From the NCBI GenBank assembly GCA_000310025.1, contig FN647968.1:18397-49461 (forward strand): a stretch of DNA of 31,065 bases, given 5' to 3'. A program made the translations under genes and the position numbers. The notes beneath the pieces are model-generated. The model ran no database searches. It was not told the origin of the DNA and was given only the letters and a program-made list of their open reading frames with translations. Shown piece after piece: positions 1 to 12,094 of the stretch (position 1 is its first letter; each line of letters begins with the position of its first letter). The DNA comes from Ectocarpus siliculosus. Taxonomy: Eukaryota; Sar; Phaeophyceae; Ectocarpales; Ectocarpaceae.

Positions 1-3000
1 GAGGATCCTGCCGCCAACCCCGCCCTGTCATGTTTGCGCTCACTCCAGGAGGCATTTGCAAGCACCACGGTATCCTGGACCCATGTCGGTGTCCGTCGGT
101 TCGGGTTGGTGCCCCCAGCCAGACAGAGCCAGGACCTTCATGCCGTGTTGACGGACGGCTACCCGGTCGCTGCTGCCGCTCCCGCTCCCCGATTGTTGGC
201 ACCGGATACCATCCCGAGGCACGCGAGTGGGGGAGGACGGGTGTCGGCGATCGGAGATCGGACCCACGCCTTACACCCGGGAGTGGGGCAGGGAAGACGT
301 GTGGCACGGAACAGGGCACGCAGGCGTTCTGCCAGGGCGCCGGAGAACCGATCGACGGCCAACGGCGCAGTAAGTGCTGCTGGAGCAGGAGCGAGCATGA
401 TCGGAGGCAAGTATCGGTGTTTGTCAAACCCTCATGGTAAACCTCAAATGTCTGTCGCAGTTTTCCGAAGGACAGGTCAGAGGTCGATTGGGTTCGGTGT
501 TCGACAGCCAATCTCTCGTGTAACAACTCTCTCGTGTGACGATACTAGTGGCAGGACGGTTCATTCTTCATGCTGAATCCAATGCAGCACCTCCGGAGAC
601 TGTTGGCGGCCTGCCGGTTCCGAGCGACAACCGTCTTTTTCGACCTCCCCCACCAACTCACAAGAATATCGTCAAATACAACAGCAACAACAATGGCAGA
701 ATCTACTGCTGAACGCCTCTCATTAACAAACAGTCGCGGCGCAGCGCAAACGACAACAACAACATCAGCCCCAACGGTCAGAAACGCCTTGCGTAATGGC
801 TACTGTCAACGAATGTGACGATCCTCCCCCTGGCTGACCGTTGACATTCCTGGCGAGGAAAGACAGTGCCAACGGAGGTACTGTGTGTAGTTTCGTGCAT
901 GAGTGTCCAACAATTGTTTTGTTCTTCGATTCTCCCAAATTGACCCACGAATCAACTATCTTGACAGACCTTCAGCAGCAGCAAAGCTAGCAAACCGCAT
1001 GTTTGCAACAGCAACAACGACGACAACAAGGTCCGATTCGTAGCTATTCTCCCTCTTCATGTTGCAGAAAGTGCTATCCTCCACAGTACGCCGAAACTGG
1101 CACATTTCTCTCTTGCTTTGCAGCAGGTGGAGAAAGGAGAGTGGGCCGTGGGGGGCGTTCGGCAATATTGCTGTCGCTAAACCTCGACAACGAGGACGAG
1201 ACATGGACCAGGTTGATGGCGGTCCATCGGTGGCTACTCTCCCGTGGTGAGATGAACTACGTTGGGGGATTGTTGTTGTTGTCGCTGTTGCCGCTTGTTG
1301 TTATTGGTCGTCGTGGTGGGGGCGACGATAGAGGTAGAATTGCCGCTGTCGCTACTGGTGTTGGCTTGTGTTGGCAAGATGCTGGAGTACTTGGGAATAC
1401 TCAGATCGTTCTGGTGGTTCTACAAGCATATGCGATCATTACCGACAGCTGTTTATCGGCGACGCCGGGCGTTCGATACCCTTGCGGGAGGCTCTGCCAT
1501 TCGTTCGGGGAAGGCTGCGATAGCATTTTGGATAGTACATGCCAATCGATTAATATCGATGTCCTTACACAATCGAGTGCTGTCTGGGGGCTAGACGGGG
1601 CTGCTAATCTCGTTCGCCCTCTAAACCATACACTTCGGTTGTTGATGCTCTCAGGTGAAAACGTTCCCCTCAACCAAGGACCGAGCAGGGGACATGCCTT
1701 CGGGGACCTCCACGTGGAGGCCACGAGCTCCGGCTCGACAGATGTGAGTATCGGACGGTATCTCCTGGGTGCTGAAGACGCAGACGGGTACAATGTTGGT
1801 AGACGGTCCTTGTCACCGGCTAGTCTGGTCTAAGCGACACGGGGGCTTCCGAGAGTCAACCATCCTTGATTCGCAAAACGGTTGGGGTGGTTCAGCTTGA
1901 ACCGTCCTTTCACGGGATATGTAGTGTTGCGAAACAAACGCAACAGGGGATGGGGGACAGCGGCGCGACTTGATATCGGAGCTTGTCTGCCCCTGGAATC
2001 GAGGAGAAGGCATTGGGTAGAGGTTGACGGTTCCAGAGTGAACAACCAAACCCCACATAATCAATTGACAGACTTCCGCGAACGCCGTACTTTCGTTTCC
2101 TTGGTGTGTGTATCGATCTCATTCAAATTAGTTGTACGGGATCTCATCGGCCATGCATGCGCTCCCCCCTGATCCCCCGTTTCTTGCAATTCTCAGGTGG
2201 GACGGTGGTTGACCTTCTTCCAGTCCACCGTTGTCCGGACCATCTTGGAGGTTAGCAGCAGACTTGTCGTAGCGTTTGATTCTGAAAACCCATAGGGAAG
2301 AGGGTGGTCACCGTATTTCTGTGGACACAACCAAACGGTGCCCCTTGCATAGCGGGAACTCATGTGTAGACTAGACTATGTTCGTGAGGACGTTGGTGAG
2401 CAGTACCGTGGTATATATTCCCCGTGATGATTTACCTGCATGGACGTGCTGAAACATGGCGTTCTCGCTGGGGTAGATCAAGAGGAGATTGGGTACGTGC
2501 ATGGCGCATCTCCCTTGTGGTTCACGAAAACACCGCTTTGCACAAGAACCGCGTCGTTGCAACGAACCAACAGCCGAACCCAGAATGGGCGTTTGAAAAC
2601 GTTTTCGAACATTCTTGAAAACAAAGGGATGTGATCTGCTCCCAGAGTGCTACCCTTCCCCTCCTGTTCGAAGTTTGCCGGACCCATGCAAGGGACAACC
2701 GCCGGTGGTAGCGAACCTCGCCCCTGTACAATTTCATTGGAAACGCCCGTAGTCGCGCCACGTGGGGCGATCTCTGTGCCTCTCGGGAATATCTCTCGAG
2801 TTTGATTGTGACGTTTTGTATGAAACTTGATATGTCTCCCCCTCCTTCTTGGTTTTCATTGAAGCGTCTGCCTGCATCGGGTGTAGTAGCAAGTTTGTGT
2901 TGGCTGAGATCTGCAGTTCCTAGCGTTTACCCAGACAAGGCACAAGGGTAAAGGGGTTGCAAACGCCTCGTAGAGCGAAAACGCAGCTGAATAGCCATTC

Positions 3001-3120
3001 TATCCCTCTTGGTATCAATAGAGAGAGCGATCGCCCCAAGCCCCTCCACCGTCCAATGTGCCAATTGGTGGTCAAACCGTTGCCCTGAGGGTGAGGCCGT
3101 TTCCAACAAAACATATTCTC
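1..3120. repeat. 3.1-kb tandem repeat, copy 1
   Basis: Its first bases (GAGGATCCTGCCGCCAACCC) recur at 3121 and, after a shift, at 6252, and almost every line of the unit can be matched to copy 2. By eye only a few dozen substitutions separate copies 1 and 2, roughly 99% identity. The unit start is arbitrary because the array continues past the window edge. The unit contains CAA/CAG- and GTT-rich simple stretches (about 680-770, 1000-1030, 1270-1310) and several open frames. None has a recognisable domain. No LTRs, terminal inverted repeats or transposase signature were found. Confidence 0.95.
1003..1833 (+). CDS. 276-codon open frame in repeat copies 1 and 2, probably not a gene
   Basis: The same frame is present at 4134-4964. 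It has a glutamine-rich start, a hydrophobic Leu/Val run encoded by a GTT-rich tract, and no recognisable domain. In copy 3 the equivalent frame stops at about 7564, where the copies differ by a 54-base indel. That argues against a conserved protein. The first codon is not ATG. It is listed because it is the longest open frame within the unit. Confidence 0.08.
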   Translation: MQQQQRRQQGPIRSYSPSSCCRKCYPPQYAETGTFLSCFAAGGERRVGRGGRSAILLSLNLDNEDETWTRLMAVHRWLLSRGEMNYVGGLLLLSLLPLVVIGRRGGGDDRGRIAAVATGVGLCWQDAGVLGNTQIVLVVLQAYAIITDSCLSATPGVRYPCGRLCHSFGEGCDSILDSTCQSINIDVLTQSSAVWGLDGAANLVRPLNHTLRLLMLSGENVPLNQGPSRGHAFGDLHVEATSSGSTDVSIGRYLLGAEDADGYNVGRRSLSPASLV

Positions 3121-3489
3121 GAGGATCCTGCCGCCAACCCCGCCCTGTCATGTTTGCGCGCACTCCAGGAGGCATTTGCAAGCACCACGGTATCCTGGAC
3201 CCATGTCGGTGTCCGTCGGTTCGGGTTGGTGCCCCCAGCCAGACAGAGCCAGGACCTTCATGCCGTGTTGACGGACGGCTACCCGGTCGCTGCTGCCGCT
3301 CCCGCTCCCCGATTGTTGGCACCGGATACCATCCCGAGGCACGCGAGTGGGGGAGGACGGGTGTCGGCGATCGGAGATCGGACCCACGCCTTACACCCGG
3401 GAGTGGGGCAGGGAAGACGTGTGGCACGGAACAGGGCACGCAGGCGTTCTGCCAGGGCGCCGGAGAACCGATCGACGGCCAACGGCGCA
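3058..3489 (+). CDS. Possible repeated exon inside the tandem unit (copy 2; equivalents in copies 1 and 3)
   Basis: An open frame reads through the left part of each unit and includes ALQEAFAS, then WTHVGVRR, then QSQDLHAVLTD. It reaches a consensus GTAAGT donor in phase 0 at 370, 3490 and 6621. The same frame in copy 4 is the putative exon 9300-9869. There is no ATG in this frame, so it would be an internal exon or begin in an unseen upstream exon. My hand tally of copy 3 against copy 4 differences is spread over codon positions (about 9, 13 and 14), which gives little sign of protein-level selection. An overlapping ATG frame starting near 3168 is equally open. The product is unrecognised and may be non-coding. 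Confidence 0.2.
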
Positions 3490-6251
3490 GTAAGTGCTGC
3501 TGGAGCAGGAGCGAGCATGATCGGAGGCAAGTATCGGTGTTTGTCAAACCCTCATGGTAAACCTCAAATGTCTGTCGCAGTTTTCCGAAGGACAGTACGA
3601 AGAGAGGTCAGAGGTCGATTGGGTTCGGTGTTCGACAGCCAATCTCTCGTGTAACAACTCTCTCGTGTGACGATACTAGTGGCAGGACGGTTCATTCTTC
3701 ATGCTGAATCCAATGCAGCACCTCCGGAGACTGTTGGCGGCGTGCAGGTACCAAGCGACAACCGTCTTTTTCGACCTCCGCCACCACCCCACAAGAATAT
3801 CGTCAAATACAACAGCAACAACAACGGCAGAATCTACTGCTGAACGCCTCCCAATAACAAACGGTCGCGGCGCAGCGCAAACGACAACAACAACATCAGC
3901 CCCAACGGTCAGAAACGCCTTGCGTAATGGCTACTGTCAACGAATGTGACGATCCTCCCCCTGGCTGACCGTTGACATTCCTGGCGAGGAAAGACAGTGC
4001 CAACGGAGGTACTGTGTGTAGTTTCGTGCATGAGTGTCCAACAATTGTTTTGTTCTTCGATTCTCCCAAATTGACCCACGAATCAACTATCTTGACAGAC
4101 CTTCAGCAGCAGCAAAGCTAGCAAACCGCACGTTTGCAACAGCAACAACGACGACAACAAGGTCCGATTCGTAGCTATTCTCCCTCTTCATGTTGCAGAA
4201 AGTGCTATCCTCCACAGTACGCCGAAACTGGCACATTTCTCTCTTGCTTTGCAGCAGGTGGAGAAAGGAGAGTGGGCCGTGGGGGGCGTTCGGCAATATT
4301 GCTGTCGCTAAACCTCGACAACGAGGACGAGACATGGACCAGGTTGATGGCGGTCCATCGGTGGCTACTCTCCCGTGGTGAGATGAACTACGTTGGGGGA
4401 TTGTTGTTGTTGTCGCTGTTGCCGCTTGTTGTTATTGGTCGTCGTGGTGGGGGCGACGATAGAGGTAGAATTGCCGCTGTCGCTACTGGTGTTGGCTTGT
4501 GTTGGCAAGATGCTGGAGTACTTGGGAATACTCAGATCGTTCTGGTGGTTCTACAAGCATATGCGATCATTACCGACAGCTGTTTATCGGCGACGCCGGG
4601 CGTTCGATACCCTTGCGGGAGGCTCTGCCATTCGTTCGGGGAAGGCTGCGATAGCATTTTGGATAGTACATGCCAATCGATTAATATCGATGTCCTTACA
4701 CAATCGAGTGCTGTCTGGGGGCTAGACGGGGCTGCTAATCTCGTTCGCCCTCTAAACCATACACTTCGGTTGTTGATGCTCTCAGGTGAAAACGTTCTCC
4801 TCAACCAAGGACCGAGCAGGGGACATGCCTTCGGGGACCTCCACGTGGAGGCCACGAGCTCCGGCTCGACAGATGTGAGTATCGGACGGTATCTCCTGGG
4901 TGCTGAAGACGCAGACGGGTACAATGTTGGTAGACGGTCCTTGTCACCGGCTAGTCTGGTCTAAGCGACACGGGGGCTTCCGAGAGTCAACCATCCTTGA
5001 TTCGCATAACGGTTGGGGTGGTTCAGCTTGAACCGTCCTTTCACGGGATATGTAGTGTTGCGAAACAAACGCAACAGGGGATGGGGGACAGCGGCGCGAG
5101 TCGATATCGGAGCTTGTCTGCCCCTGGAATCGAGGAGAAGGCATTGGGTAGAGGTTGACGGTTCCAGAGTGAACAACCAAACCCCACATAATCAATTGAC
5201 AGACTTCCGCGAACGCCGTACTTTCGTTTCCTTGGTGTGCGTATCGATCTCATTCAAATTAGTTGTACGGGATCTCATCGGCCATGCATGCGCTCCCCCC
5301 TGATCCCCCGTTTCTTGCAATTCTCAGGTGGGACGGTGGTTGACCTTCTTCCAGTCTACCGTTGTCCGGACCATCTTGGAGGTTAGCAGCAGACTTGTCG
5401 TAGCGTTTGATTCTGAAAACCCATAGGGAAGAGGGTGGTCACCGTATTTCTGTGGACACAACCAAACGGTGCCCCTTGCATAGCGGGAACTCATGTGTAG
5501 ACTAGACTATGTTCGTGAGGACGTTGGTGAGCAGTACCGTGGTATATATTCCCCGTGATGATTTACCTGCATGGACGTGCTGAAACATGGCGTTCTCGCT
5601 GGGGTAGATCAAGAGGAGATTGGGTACGTGCATGGCGCATCTCCCTTGTGGTTCACGAAAACACCGCTTTGCACAAGAACCGCGTCGTTGCAACGAACCA
5701 ACAGCCGAACCCAGAATGGGCGTTTGAAAACGTTTTCGAACATTCTTGAAAACAAAGGGATGTGATCTGCTCCCAGAGTGCTACCCTTCCCCTCCTGTTT
5801 GAAGTTTGCCGGACCCATGCAAGGGACAACCGCCGGTGGTAGCGAACCTCGCCCCTGTACAATTTCATTGGAAACGCCCGTAGTCGCGCCACGTGGGGCG
5901 ATCTCTGTGCCTCTCGGGAATATCTCTCGAGCTTGATTGTGACGTTTTGTATCAAACTTGATATGTCTCCCCCTCCTTCTTGGTTTTCATTGAAGCGTCT
6001 GCCTGCATCGGGTGTAGTAGCAAGTTTGTGTTGGCCGAGATCTGCGGTTCCTAGCGTTTACCCAGACAAGGCACAAGGGTAAAGGGGTTGCAAACGCCTC
6101 GTAGAGCGAAAACGCAGCTGAATAGCCATTCTATCCCTGTTGGTATCAATAGAGAGAGCGATCGCCCCAAGCCCCTCCACCGTCCAATGTGCCAATTGGT
6201 GGTCAAACCGTTGCCCTGAGGGTGAGGCCGTTTCCAACAAAACATATTCTC
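3121..6251. repeat. 3.1-kb tandem repeat, copy 2
   Basis: This is a direct copy of 1-3120, 3131 bases long. The extra 11 bases are an insertion near 3595 (TACGAAGAGAG) absent from copies 1 and 3. The largest cluster of substitutions lies at 3740-3870, in the CAA-rich stretch. The rest is nearly identical to copy 1, which implies recent duplication or gene conversion. Confidence 0.95.
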
Positions 6252-9200
6252 GAGGATCCTGCCGCCAACCCCGCCCTGTCATGTTTGCGCGCACTCCAGG
6301 AGGCATTTGCAAGCACCACCGTATCCTGGACCCATGTCCGTGTCCGTCGGTTCGGGTTGGTGCCCCCAGCCAGACAGAGCCAGGACCTTCATGCCGTGTT
6401 GACGGACGGCTACCCGGTCGCTGCTGCCGCTCCCGCTCCCCGATTGTTGGCACCGGATACCATCCCGAGGCACGCGAGTGGGGGAGGACGGGTGTCGGCG
6501 ATCGGAGATCGGACCCACGCCTTACACCCGGGAGTGGGGCAGGGAAGACGTGTGGCACGGAACAGGGCACGCAGGCGTTCTGCCAGGGCGCCGGAGAACC
6601 GATCGACGGCCAACGGCGCAGTAAGTGCTGCTGGAGCAGGAGCGAGCATGATCGGAGGCAAGTATTCGGTGTTTGTCAAACCCTCATGGTAAACCTCAAA
6701 TGTCTGTCGCAGTTTTCCGAAGGACAGGTCAGAGGTCGATTGGGTTCGGTGTTCGACAGCCAAGGTGTAACAACTCTCTCGTGTGACGATACTAGTGGCA
6801 GGACGGTTTATTCTTCATGCTGAATCCAATGCAGCACCTCCGGAGACTGTTGGCGGCCTGCGGGTTCCGAGCGACAACCGTCTTTTTCGACCTCCGCCAC
6901 CACCCCACAAGAATATCGTCAAATATCTCAACAGCAACAACAACGGCAGAATCTACTGCTGAACGCCTCCCAATAACAAACAGTCGCGGCGCAGCGCAAA
7001 CGACAACAACAACATCAGCCCCAACGGTCAGAAACGCCTTGCGTAATGGCTACTGTCAACGAATGTGACGATCCTCCCCCTGGCTGACCGTTGACATTCC
7101 TGGCGAGGAAAGACAGTGCCAACGGAGGTACTGTGTGTAGTTTCGTGCATGAGTGTCCAACAATTGTTTTGTTCTTCGATTCTCCCAAATTGACCCACGA
7201 ATCAACTATCTTGACAGACCTTCAGCAGCAGCAAAGCTAGCAAACCGCACGTTTGCAACAGCAACAACGACGACAACAAGGTCCGATTCGTAGCTGTTCT
7301 CCCTCTTCATGTTGCAGAAAGTGCTATCCTCCACAGTACACCGAAACTGGCACATTTCTCTCTTGCTTTGCAGCAGGTGGAGAAAGGAGAGTGGGCCGTG
7401 GGGGGCGTTCGGCAATATTGCTGTCGCTAAACCTCGACAACGAGGACGAGACATGGACCAGGTTGATGGCGGTCCATCGGTGGCTACTCTCCCGTGGTGA
7501 GATGAACTACGTTGGGGGATTGTTGTTGTTGTCGCTGTTGCCGTCCTTGTTGGAGCTGCTTTAGTGAACCGACCTTGGTGGTGGAGTTGTTGTTGTTGCC
7601 GCTTGTTGTTATTGGTCGACGTGGTGGGGGCGACGATAGAGGTAGAATTGCTGCTATCGCTATCGTTGTTGGTGTTGACTTGTGTGGGTACGATGCTGGA
7701 GTCGTAATAAGATCGTTCTGGTGGTTCTACAAGCATATGCGATCATTACCAACAGCTCTTTATCGGCGACGCCGGGTGGCCGATACCCTTGCGGGAGGCT
7801 CTGCCATGTTCGTTCGGGGAAGGCTGCGATAGCATTTTGGCTAGTACATGCCAATCGGGAAATACCGATGTCCTTACACAATCGAGTGCTGTCTGGGGGC
7901 TAGACGGGGCTGCCATTGTCGTTCGCCCTCTAAACCATACACTTCGGTTGTTGATGCTCTCAGGTGGAACCAATCGCCTCAGTCAAGGACCGAGCAGGGG
8001 ACATGTCTTCGGGGACCTCCACGTGGAGGCCACGAGCTCCGGCTCGACAGATGTGAGTATCGGACGGTATCTCCTGGGTGCTGAAGACACAGACGGGTAC
8101 AATGTCGGTAGACGGTCCTTGTCGCCGGCTAGTCTGGTCTAAGCGACACGGGGGCTTCTGAGAGCCAACCGTCCTTGATTCGCATAACGGGTGGGGTGGT
8201 TCAGCTTGAACAAACTCGGTTGCTCACGGGATATGTAGTGTTGCGAAACAAACGCAACAGGGGATGGGGGACAGCAGCGCGAGTCGATATCGGAGCTTGT
8301 CTGCCCCTGGAATCGAGGAGAAGGCATTGGGTAGAGGTCGACGGTTCCAGAGTGAACAACCAAACCCCACATCATCAATTGACAGACTTCCGCGAACGCC
8401 GTACTTTCGTTTCCTTGGTGTGCGTATCGATCTCATTCAAATTCGTGGTCCGGGGATTCACCGGCCGTGCGTGCGCTCCCCCCTGATCCCCCGTTTCTTG
8501 CAATTCTCAGATGGGACGGTGGTTGACCTTCCTCCAGTCCGATACTGTCCGGACCATCTTGGAGGTTAGCAGCAGACGTGTCATAGTGCTTGGTTCTGAA
8601 ATAGGGAAGAGGGTGGTCACCGTTTACCTGTGGACACAACAAACTGTCCTCCTTGCAGATCGGGAACTCATGTGTAGACTAGACTATGTTCGTGAGGACG
8701 TCGAAAACATACCGTGACCATTTCAACGACGTCATTGTTCACCTGCACTACATGGACTGGACGTGCTGAAACCATGGCGCGCTCTTGCTGAGGTAGATCA
8801 GGAGGAGATTGGGTACATGCATGGCTCACCCCCCTCGTGGTTCAGGAAAACACCGTTTTGCAATAGAACCGCGTCGTTGCAATGAACGAACAACAAAACC
8901 GAGAATGAATATTTTATTTCTCGACTACGTTTGGAAACTAACGGATGTGATCTGCTCCCACAGTGCTATCCTTCCCCTCCCGTTCGAATTTTGCCGGACC
9001 CATGCGAAAGACAACTGCCAATGGCGGCGAACCTCGCCGCTGAATGGTGTAGTTGACAACGCCCGTACGCGCGCCATGTAGGGCGATCTCTGTGCCGCTC
9101 GGGATTATCTCCCGCTTTTGATCCGTGATGATGTATTGTATGAAACGTGATCCGTCTCCCTTTTTCTCATGCCACATGTGTCAGATTTCGCCGCATCAGG

Positions 9201-9425
9201 TGTAGTACGAAACGACATTCTTCGGCTGCGGTCTGAGTTTCCAGCAGTAGCGTTTACCCAGACAGTGCACCGGAGACGGGGGGTTTGCAAAATGTACAGC
9301 GCAAGTCCCTCCTGGCATCAATAGAGACAGAGCGGTCGCTCCAAGCCGTTCCACCGTTCGATGTGCCAATTTCTGGCCAAAACGTTGCCCTGAGGGTGTT
9401 GTCGTTTCCAACAAAAGGTATTACC
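6252..9425. repeat. 3.1-kb tandem repeat, copy 3 (mosaic)
   Basis: The first 1.3 kb (to about 7545) is as close to copies 1 and 2 as they are to each other. From 7545 it carries about 54 extra bases and then many substitutions and small indels. Divergence grows through 8420-9425, where sequence and spacing differ visibly. The step in divergence suggests that the left part was homogenised with its neighbours while the right part is older. Confidence 0.93.
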
Positions 9426-10386
9426 AACGATCCTGGCGCCAACCCCGCCCTCTCATGTTTGCGCGCACTCCAGGAGGCGTTTGCGAGTGTGGTCGTGTCC
9501 TGGACCCATGCCGGTGTCCGTCGGTCCGGCTTGGTGACCCCAGCCAGACAGAGCCAGGACCTGCACGCCGTGTTGACGGACACCTACCCGGTCGGTGCTG
9601 CTTCCGCTCCTGCTCCCCGACTGTGTGCGCCGGATGCTATCCCGACGCCCGTGAGCGGAGAAGGACGGGTGTCGGTGGTCGGAGATCGGACCCACGCCTT
9701 ACGACCAGCAGTGATGGGGGGACACAGGGCTCCCGCCAGGGCGCTGGATAACGGATGGCCGGCCAACGGGGAAGAATTCGCTGCTACACAGGCAGGGCCA
9801 GCAAGTACGGCAAGGCAGCAGGAGGAGGTCGCGCATTTGGCAGGGGCGCACATGACCTCTGCACCGCAGGTCTGATTGAGAAGCATATCGTGTTTTCGGT
9901 CAAGAATTTAGTCATCCCGGTGTTTGGCGGGTCAACGCTCCGAGAGCATGAAACAAGCGCCCGTAGGATTGATGGGTGGAGTTAGCCGATGGCCGGTTGT
10001 CCGAACTCTCCCTCCTCCGTTCTCACCTGTATGCATACTCGCGCCAATCCCATCATCGCGATCCTCCTTTCCCGGCGTTTTGCAGTTAGCCGCACGAGCC
10101 GCACAATCCACTGCAAGGGACTACGGACGGGCCTCGGGTACGTCTAGGCCGTCGGCGAAGGCCGCCCCTGCGGCTTTGGCCACCCTGCCGTCCCGCGGGG
10201 GCGTGTTGGCAGCCTCACTCGCAAGGAATCGGGTAGGCACCGGAGGAATCGGCGTGGATGAAGCCAGCCGCGTACCGATGGCCTCGACGGCAGCCGCAGC
10301 GGGGCTTTCCGATCGTGCGCGTGGTCGGAGGCCTGCGCGTACTGGCAAGGCTGGAGGTGGTGTTGGTGCTGGTACTGGTCCGAATG

Positions 10387-10417
<31 letters not shown>

Positions 10418-11584
10418 CGCTGCTGCCGCTGCAGCTGCTGCCGCCGCTGATGATGTTGCCCCTGCTGCTGCTGGGAAGCGGGCGGCCATCGCGCCAAGCA
10501 ACAAGGTGGGCGGAATCGTGCTTGCCGCCCAGGCGCGTAGTATCTCTGTGCCCCTTGTGTGGTGTATTATCGAAGTGTCGTCTTCGATCAATCTCCCGGG
10601 TGAACGGGGCTCTTGGATGCCTCGATTCTTTTGCGGACCTAGGCCCCCGTGCCTAAGCCCTGTTTTTGTTTTGTTTTGCTGTTCGTGTTCGGATGGTTTT
10701 TATCCTAGCCGTCCTTTTTTTGCCAAACCTCTTCCACTCCCTCTGTCTTGCAGGGTGAAGCTTCTGGTGGAGATCATGTCAGGATTGGGGGGACACCTGC
10801 AACAACGTCGCCTGCACGAGCAGCTGAGACGGGAGGGGGCGGGTCGAGCGAGCATGCTGTGCCGTCGGCAATGGCCGAGCCAGTGCCTTCGACGGCACAA
10901 TTGAGCTGCTGGCGAGGCGCTAGTAGCTTCCAGGACCCGCCGATTACGGGAAGCAACGGGAACGGCGGGGCGACGTCCAGCGGGGGTGAATTTGGTGGCG
11001 CACGGAGCGAAGGGAAGCCGCAGCAACCAGCGGCGGCGGCGGCGGCGGTGGCGGTTGCCGCTGGGCTTGCGGGGGTGGCGGTGGCGAGTGCTGGGAGTGC
11101 TGGTTCTTCCCCGCTGACCGGTGCTGGAGGTATCGCCGAAACCGGCGGCAAGAAGGTGCGGAAGAAGACAAAGCCGGTGTCCGCAGCTGTTTTGGAGGTG
11201 CGCAACCGGCGTCGGGAGAAGATCCAGGAGAAAGCGGCGCAGAGGAGGTCATCGGCTGTTGCCCAACCCGTTGCCGAACCACGCGAGTCTCTGCCTGGGA
11301 ACACCGCCACTGCTGAGCTTGGTGGTGGTGGTGGAAACACGGAGCCTACCGCTGTGGCGAAGAAAAATCTACGTAAACCCGGACGCGCGCCAGACCTCGG
11401 CGTTGCGGCTTTACACAAAGCCTTGTGGGGCGGGGGCGGAAAACGAGCGACCCAGGGTCAAAGGTCCTCCAGCAACAACGTTGCTGGGCTTAACACTGGA
11501 AAGGGCTCGGGCGCGCAGGTACACGGACGAGATTGTACCGTGAAGGCGGCCGATCGCGATGTCGTCGCGCTTGATGATGGCTAG
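9300..11584 (+). CDS. Gene A: low-complexity Ala/Gly-rich protein with a basic segment (three-exon model)
   Basis: The model joins 9300-9869, 10086-10505 and 10754-11584 (stop TAG). Both introns are phase 0. Intron 9870-10085 starts GTCTGA and ends TTTTGCAG. Intron 10506-10753 starts GTGGGC and ends in a pyrimidine-rich tract before TTGCAG. Exon 2 encodes an alanine run of about 20 residues from a CTG/CCG tract. Exon 3 is Gly/Ala-rich, with a basic, probably helical segment (KKVRKKTKPV, then RNRRREKIQEKAAQRR) that could bind nucleic acid or act as a nuclear signal. The first exon lies in repeat copy 4 and has no usable ATG, so the 5' end is unresolved. The second intron and exons 2-3 are better supported than exon 1. 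No family is recognised. Confidence 0.45.
9426..9800. repeat. 3.1-kb tandem repeat, partial divergent copy 4
   Basis: Sequence from GATCCTGGCGCCAACCCC onward aligns with the start of the other copies, with many substitutions and a three-base insertion near 9597. Similarity fades between about 9720 and 9800, inside a long open frame. This copy is the right-hand end of the array and overlaps the first recognisable exon of the downstream gene. Confidence 0.85.
10387..10451 (+). repeat. CTG/CCG trinucleotide tract encoding poly-alanine
   Basis: An interrupted (CTG)n run followed by CCG/CTG codons. In the gene A frame it reads as GCT/GCC alanine codons. Length variation here would change the alanine run without breaking the frame. 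Confidence 0.9.
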
Positions 11585-12094
11585 CATCACTCCGGCTGAT
11601 AACTCGTGGTAGATCCCACTAGGAAATGGAGCTCTCGTTCGAAACGAAAATCAGTGCCCGAGGGGAAGGCTTGTCGGTTCTTCTTTCCGCAGTATATCGT
11701 TCGGTTTGTTCTGATCACGGTTACTAGTCCCGAAGGATGCGCTTGAGCGTGCTATTTCGCGCTGCGGGTTCCACCTCATAGGGGGATCATTTTCTTTGTG
11801 CGTAGTGGTGTTAATGTAGCGAACTGTTTTCCGAACTTGTCCGATGGAATTTTGTTTCTCAGCACCTGCTCGTCTTGCAAGGACTTGGCACGGTTTGTTA
11901 TGTTCTGAAAGAAACAACACGGCAGCATCGACACGAAATCAGGGCAATAAATGAGGACCCTCCGCGGGATAGACTACTGTGTTGGTCTGCGCTGGGTAGT
12001 GCCCCTGGGAGTATTCCATGAACAATTCGTTTCTCCACTCCCCCCTGTGCTCGCCTACGTTCTGCACGGCTAGGGATGGGTGCTGCAGAAGGAA
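11585..12094. other. Intergenic stretch between genes A and B
   Basis: No open frame with recognisable content was found on either strand. It should hold the 3' end of gene A and the promoter or 5' untranslated part of gene B. No TATA-like box or polyadenylation signal stands out. Confidence 0.5.

Noticed and set aside
2927-3547. 206-codon minus-strand frame spanning the copy 1/2 junction
   Set aside because: The equivalent at the copy 3/4 junction has a different frame and sequence. It is probably a GC-rich shadow of the plus-strand frames.
7206-7736. 176-codon minus-strand frame in repeat copy 3, Ser/Thr/Asn/Gln-rich
   Set aside because: It is the reverse of the GTT-rich tract, is not preserved at that length in copies 1 and 2, and has no recognisable domain.
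10121-10591. Minus-strand alanine-rich frame and a plus-strand leucine-rich frame over the CTG tract
   Set aside because: These are alternative readings of the same trinucleotide repeat. The plus frame with matching splice sites is the better model.
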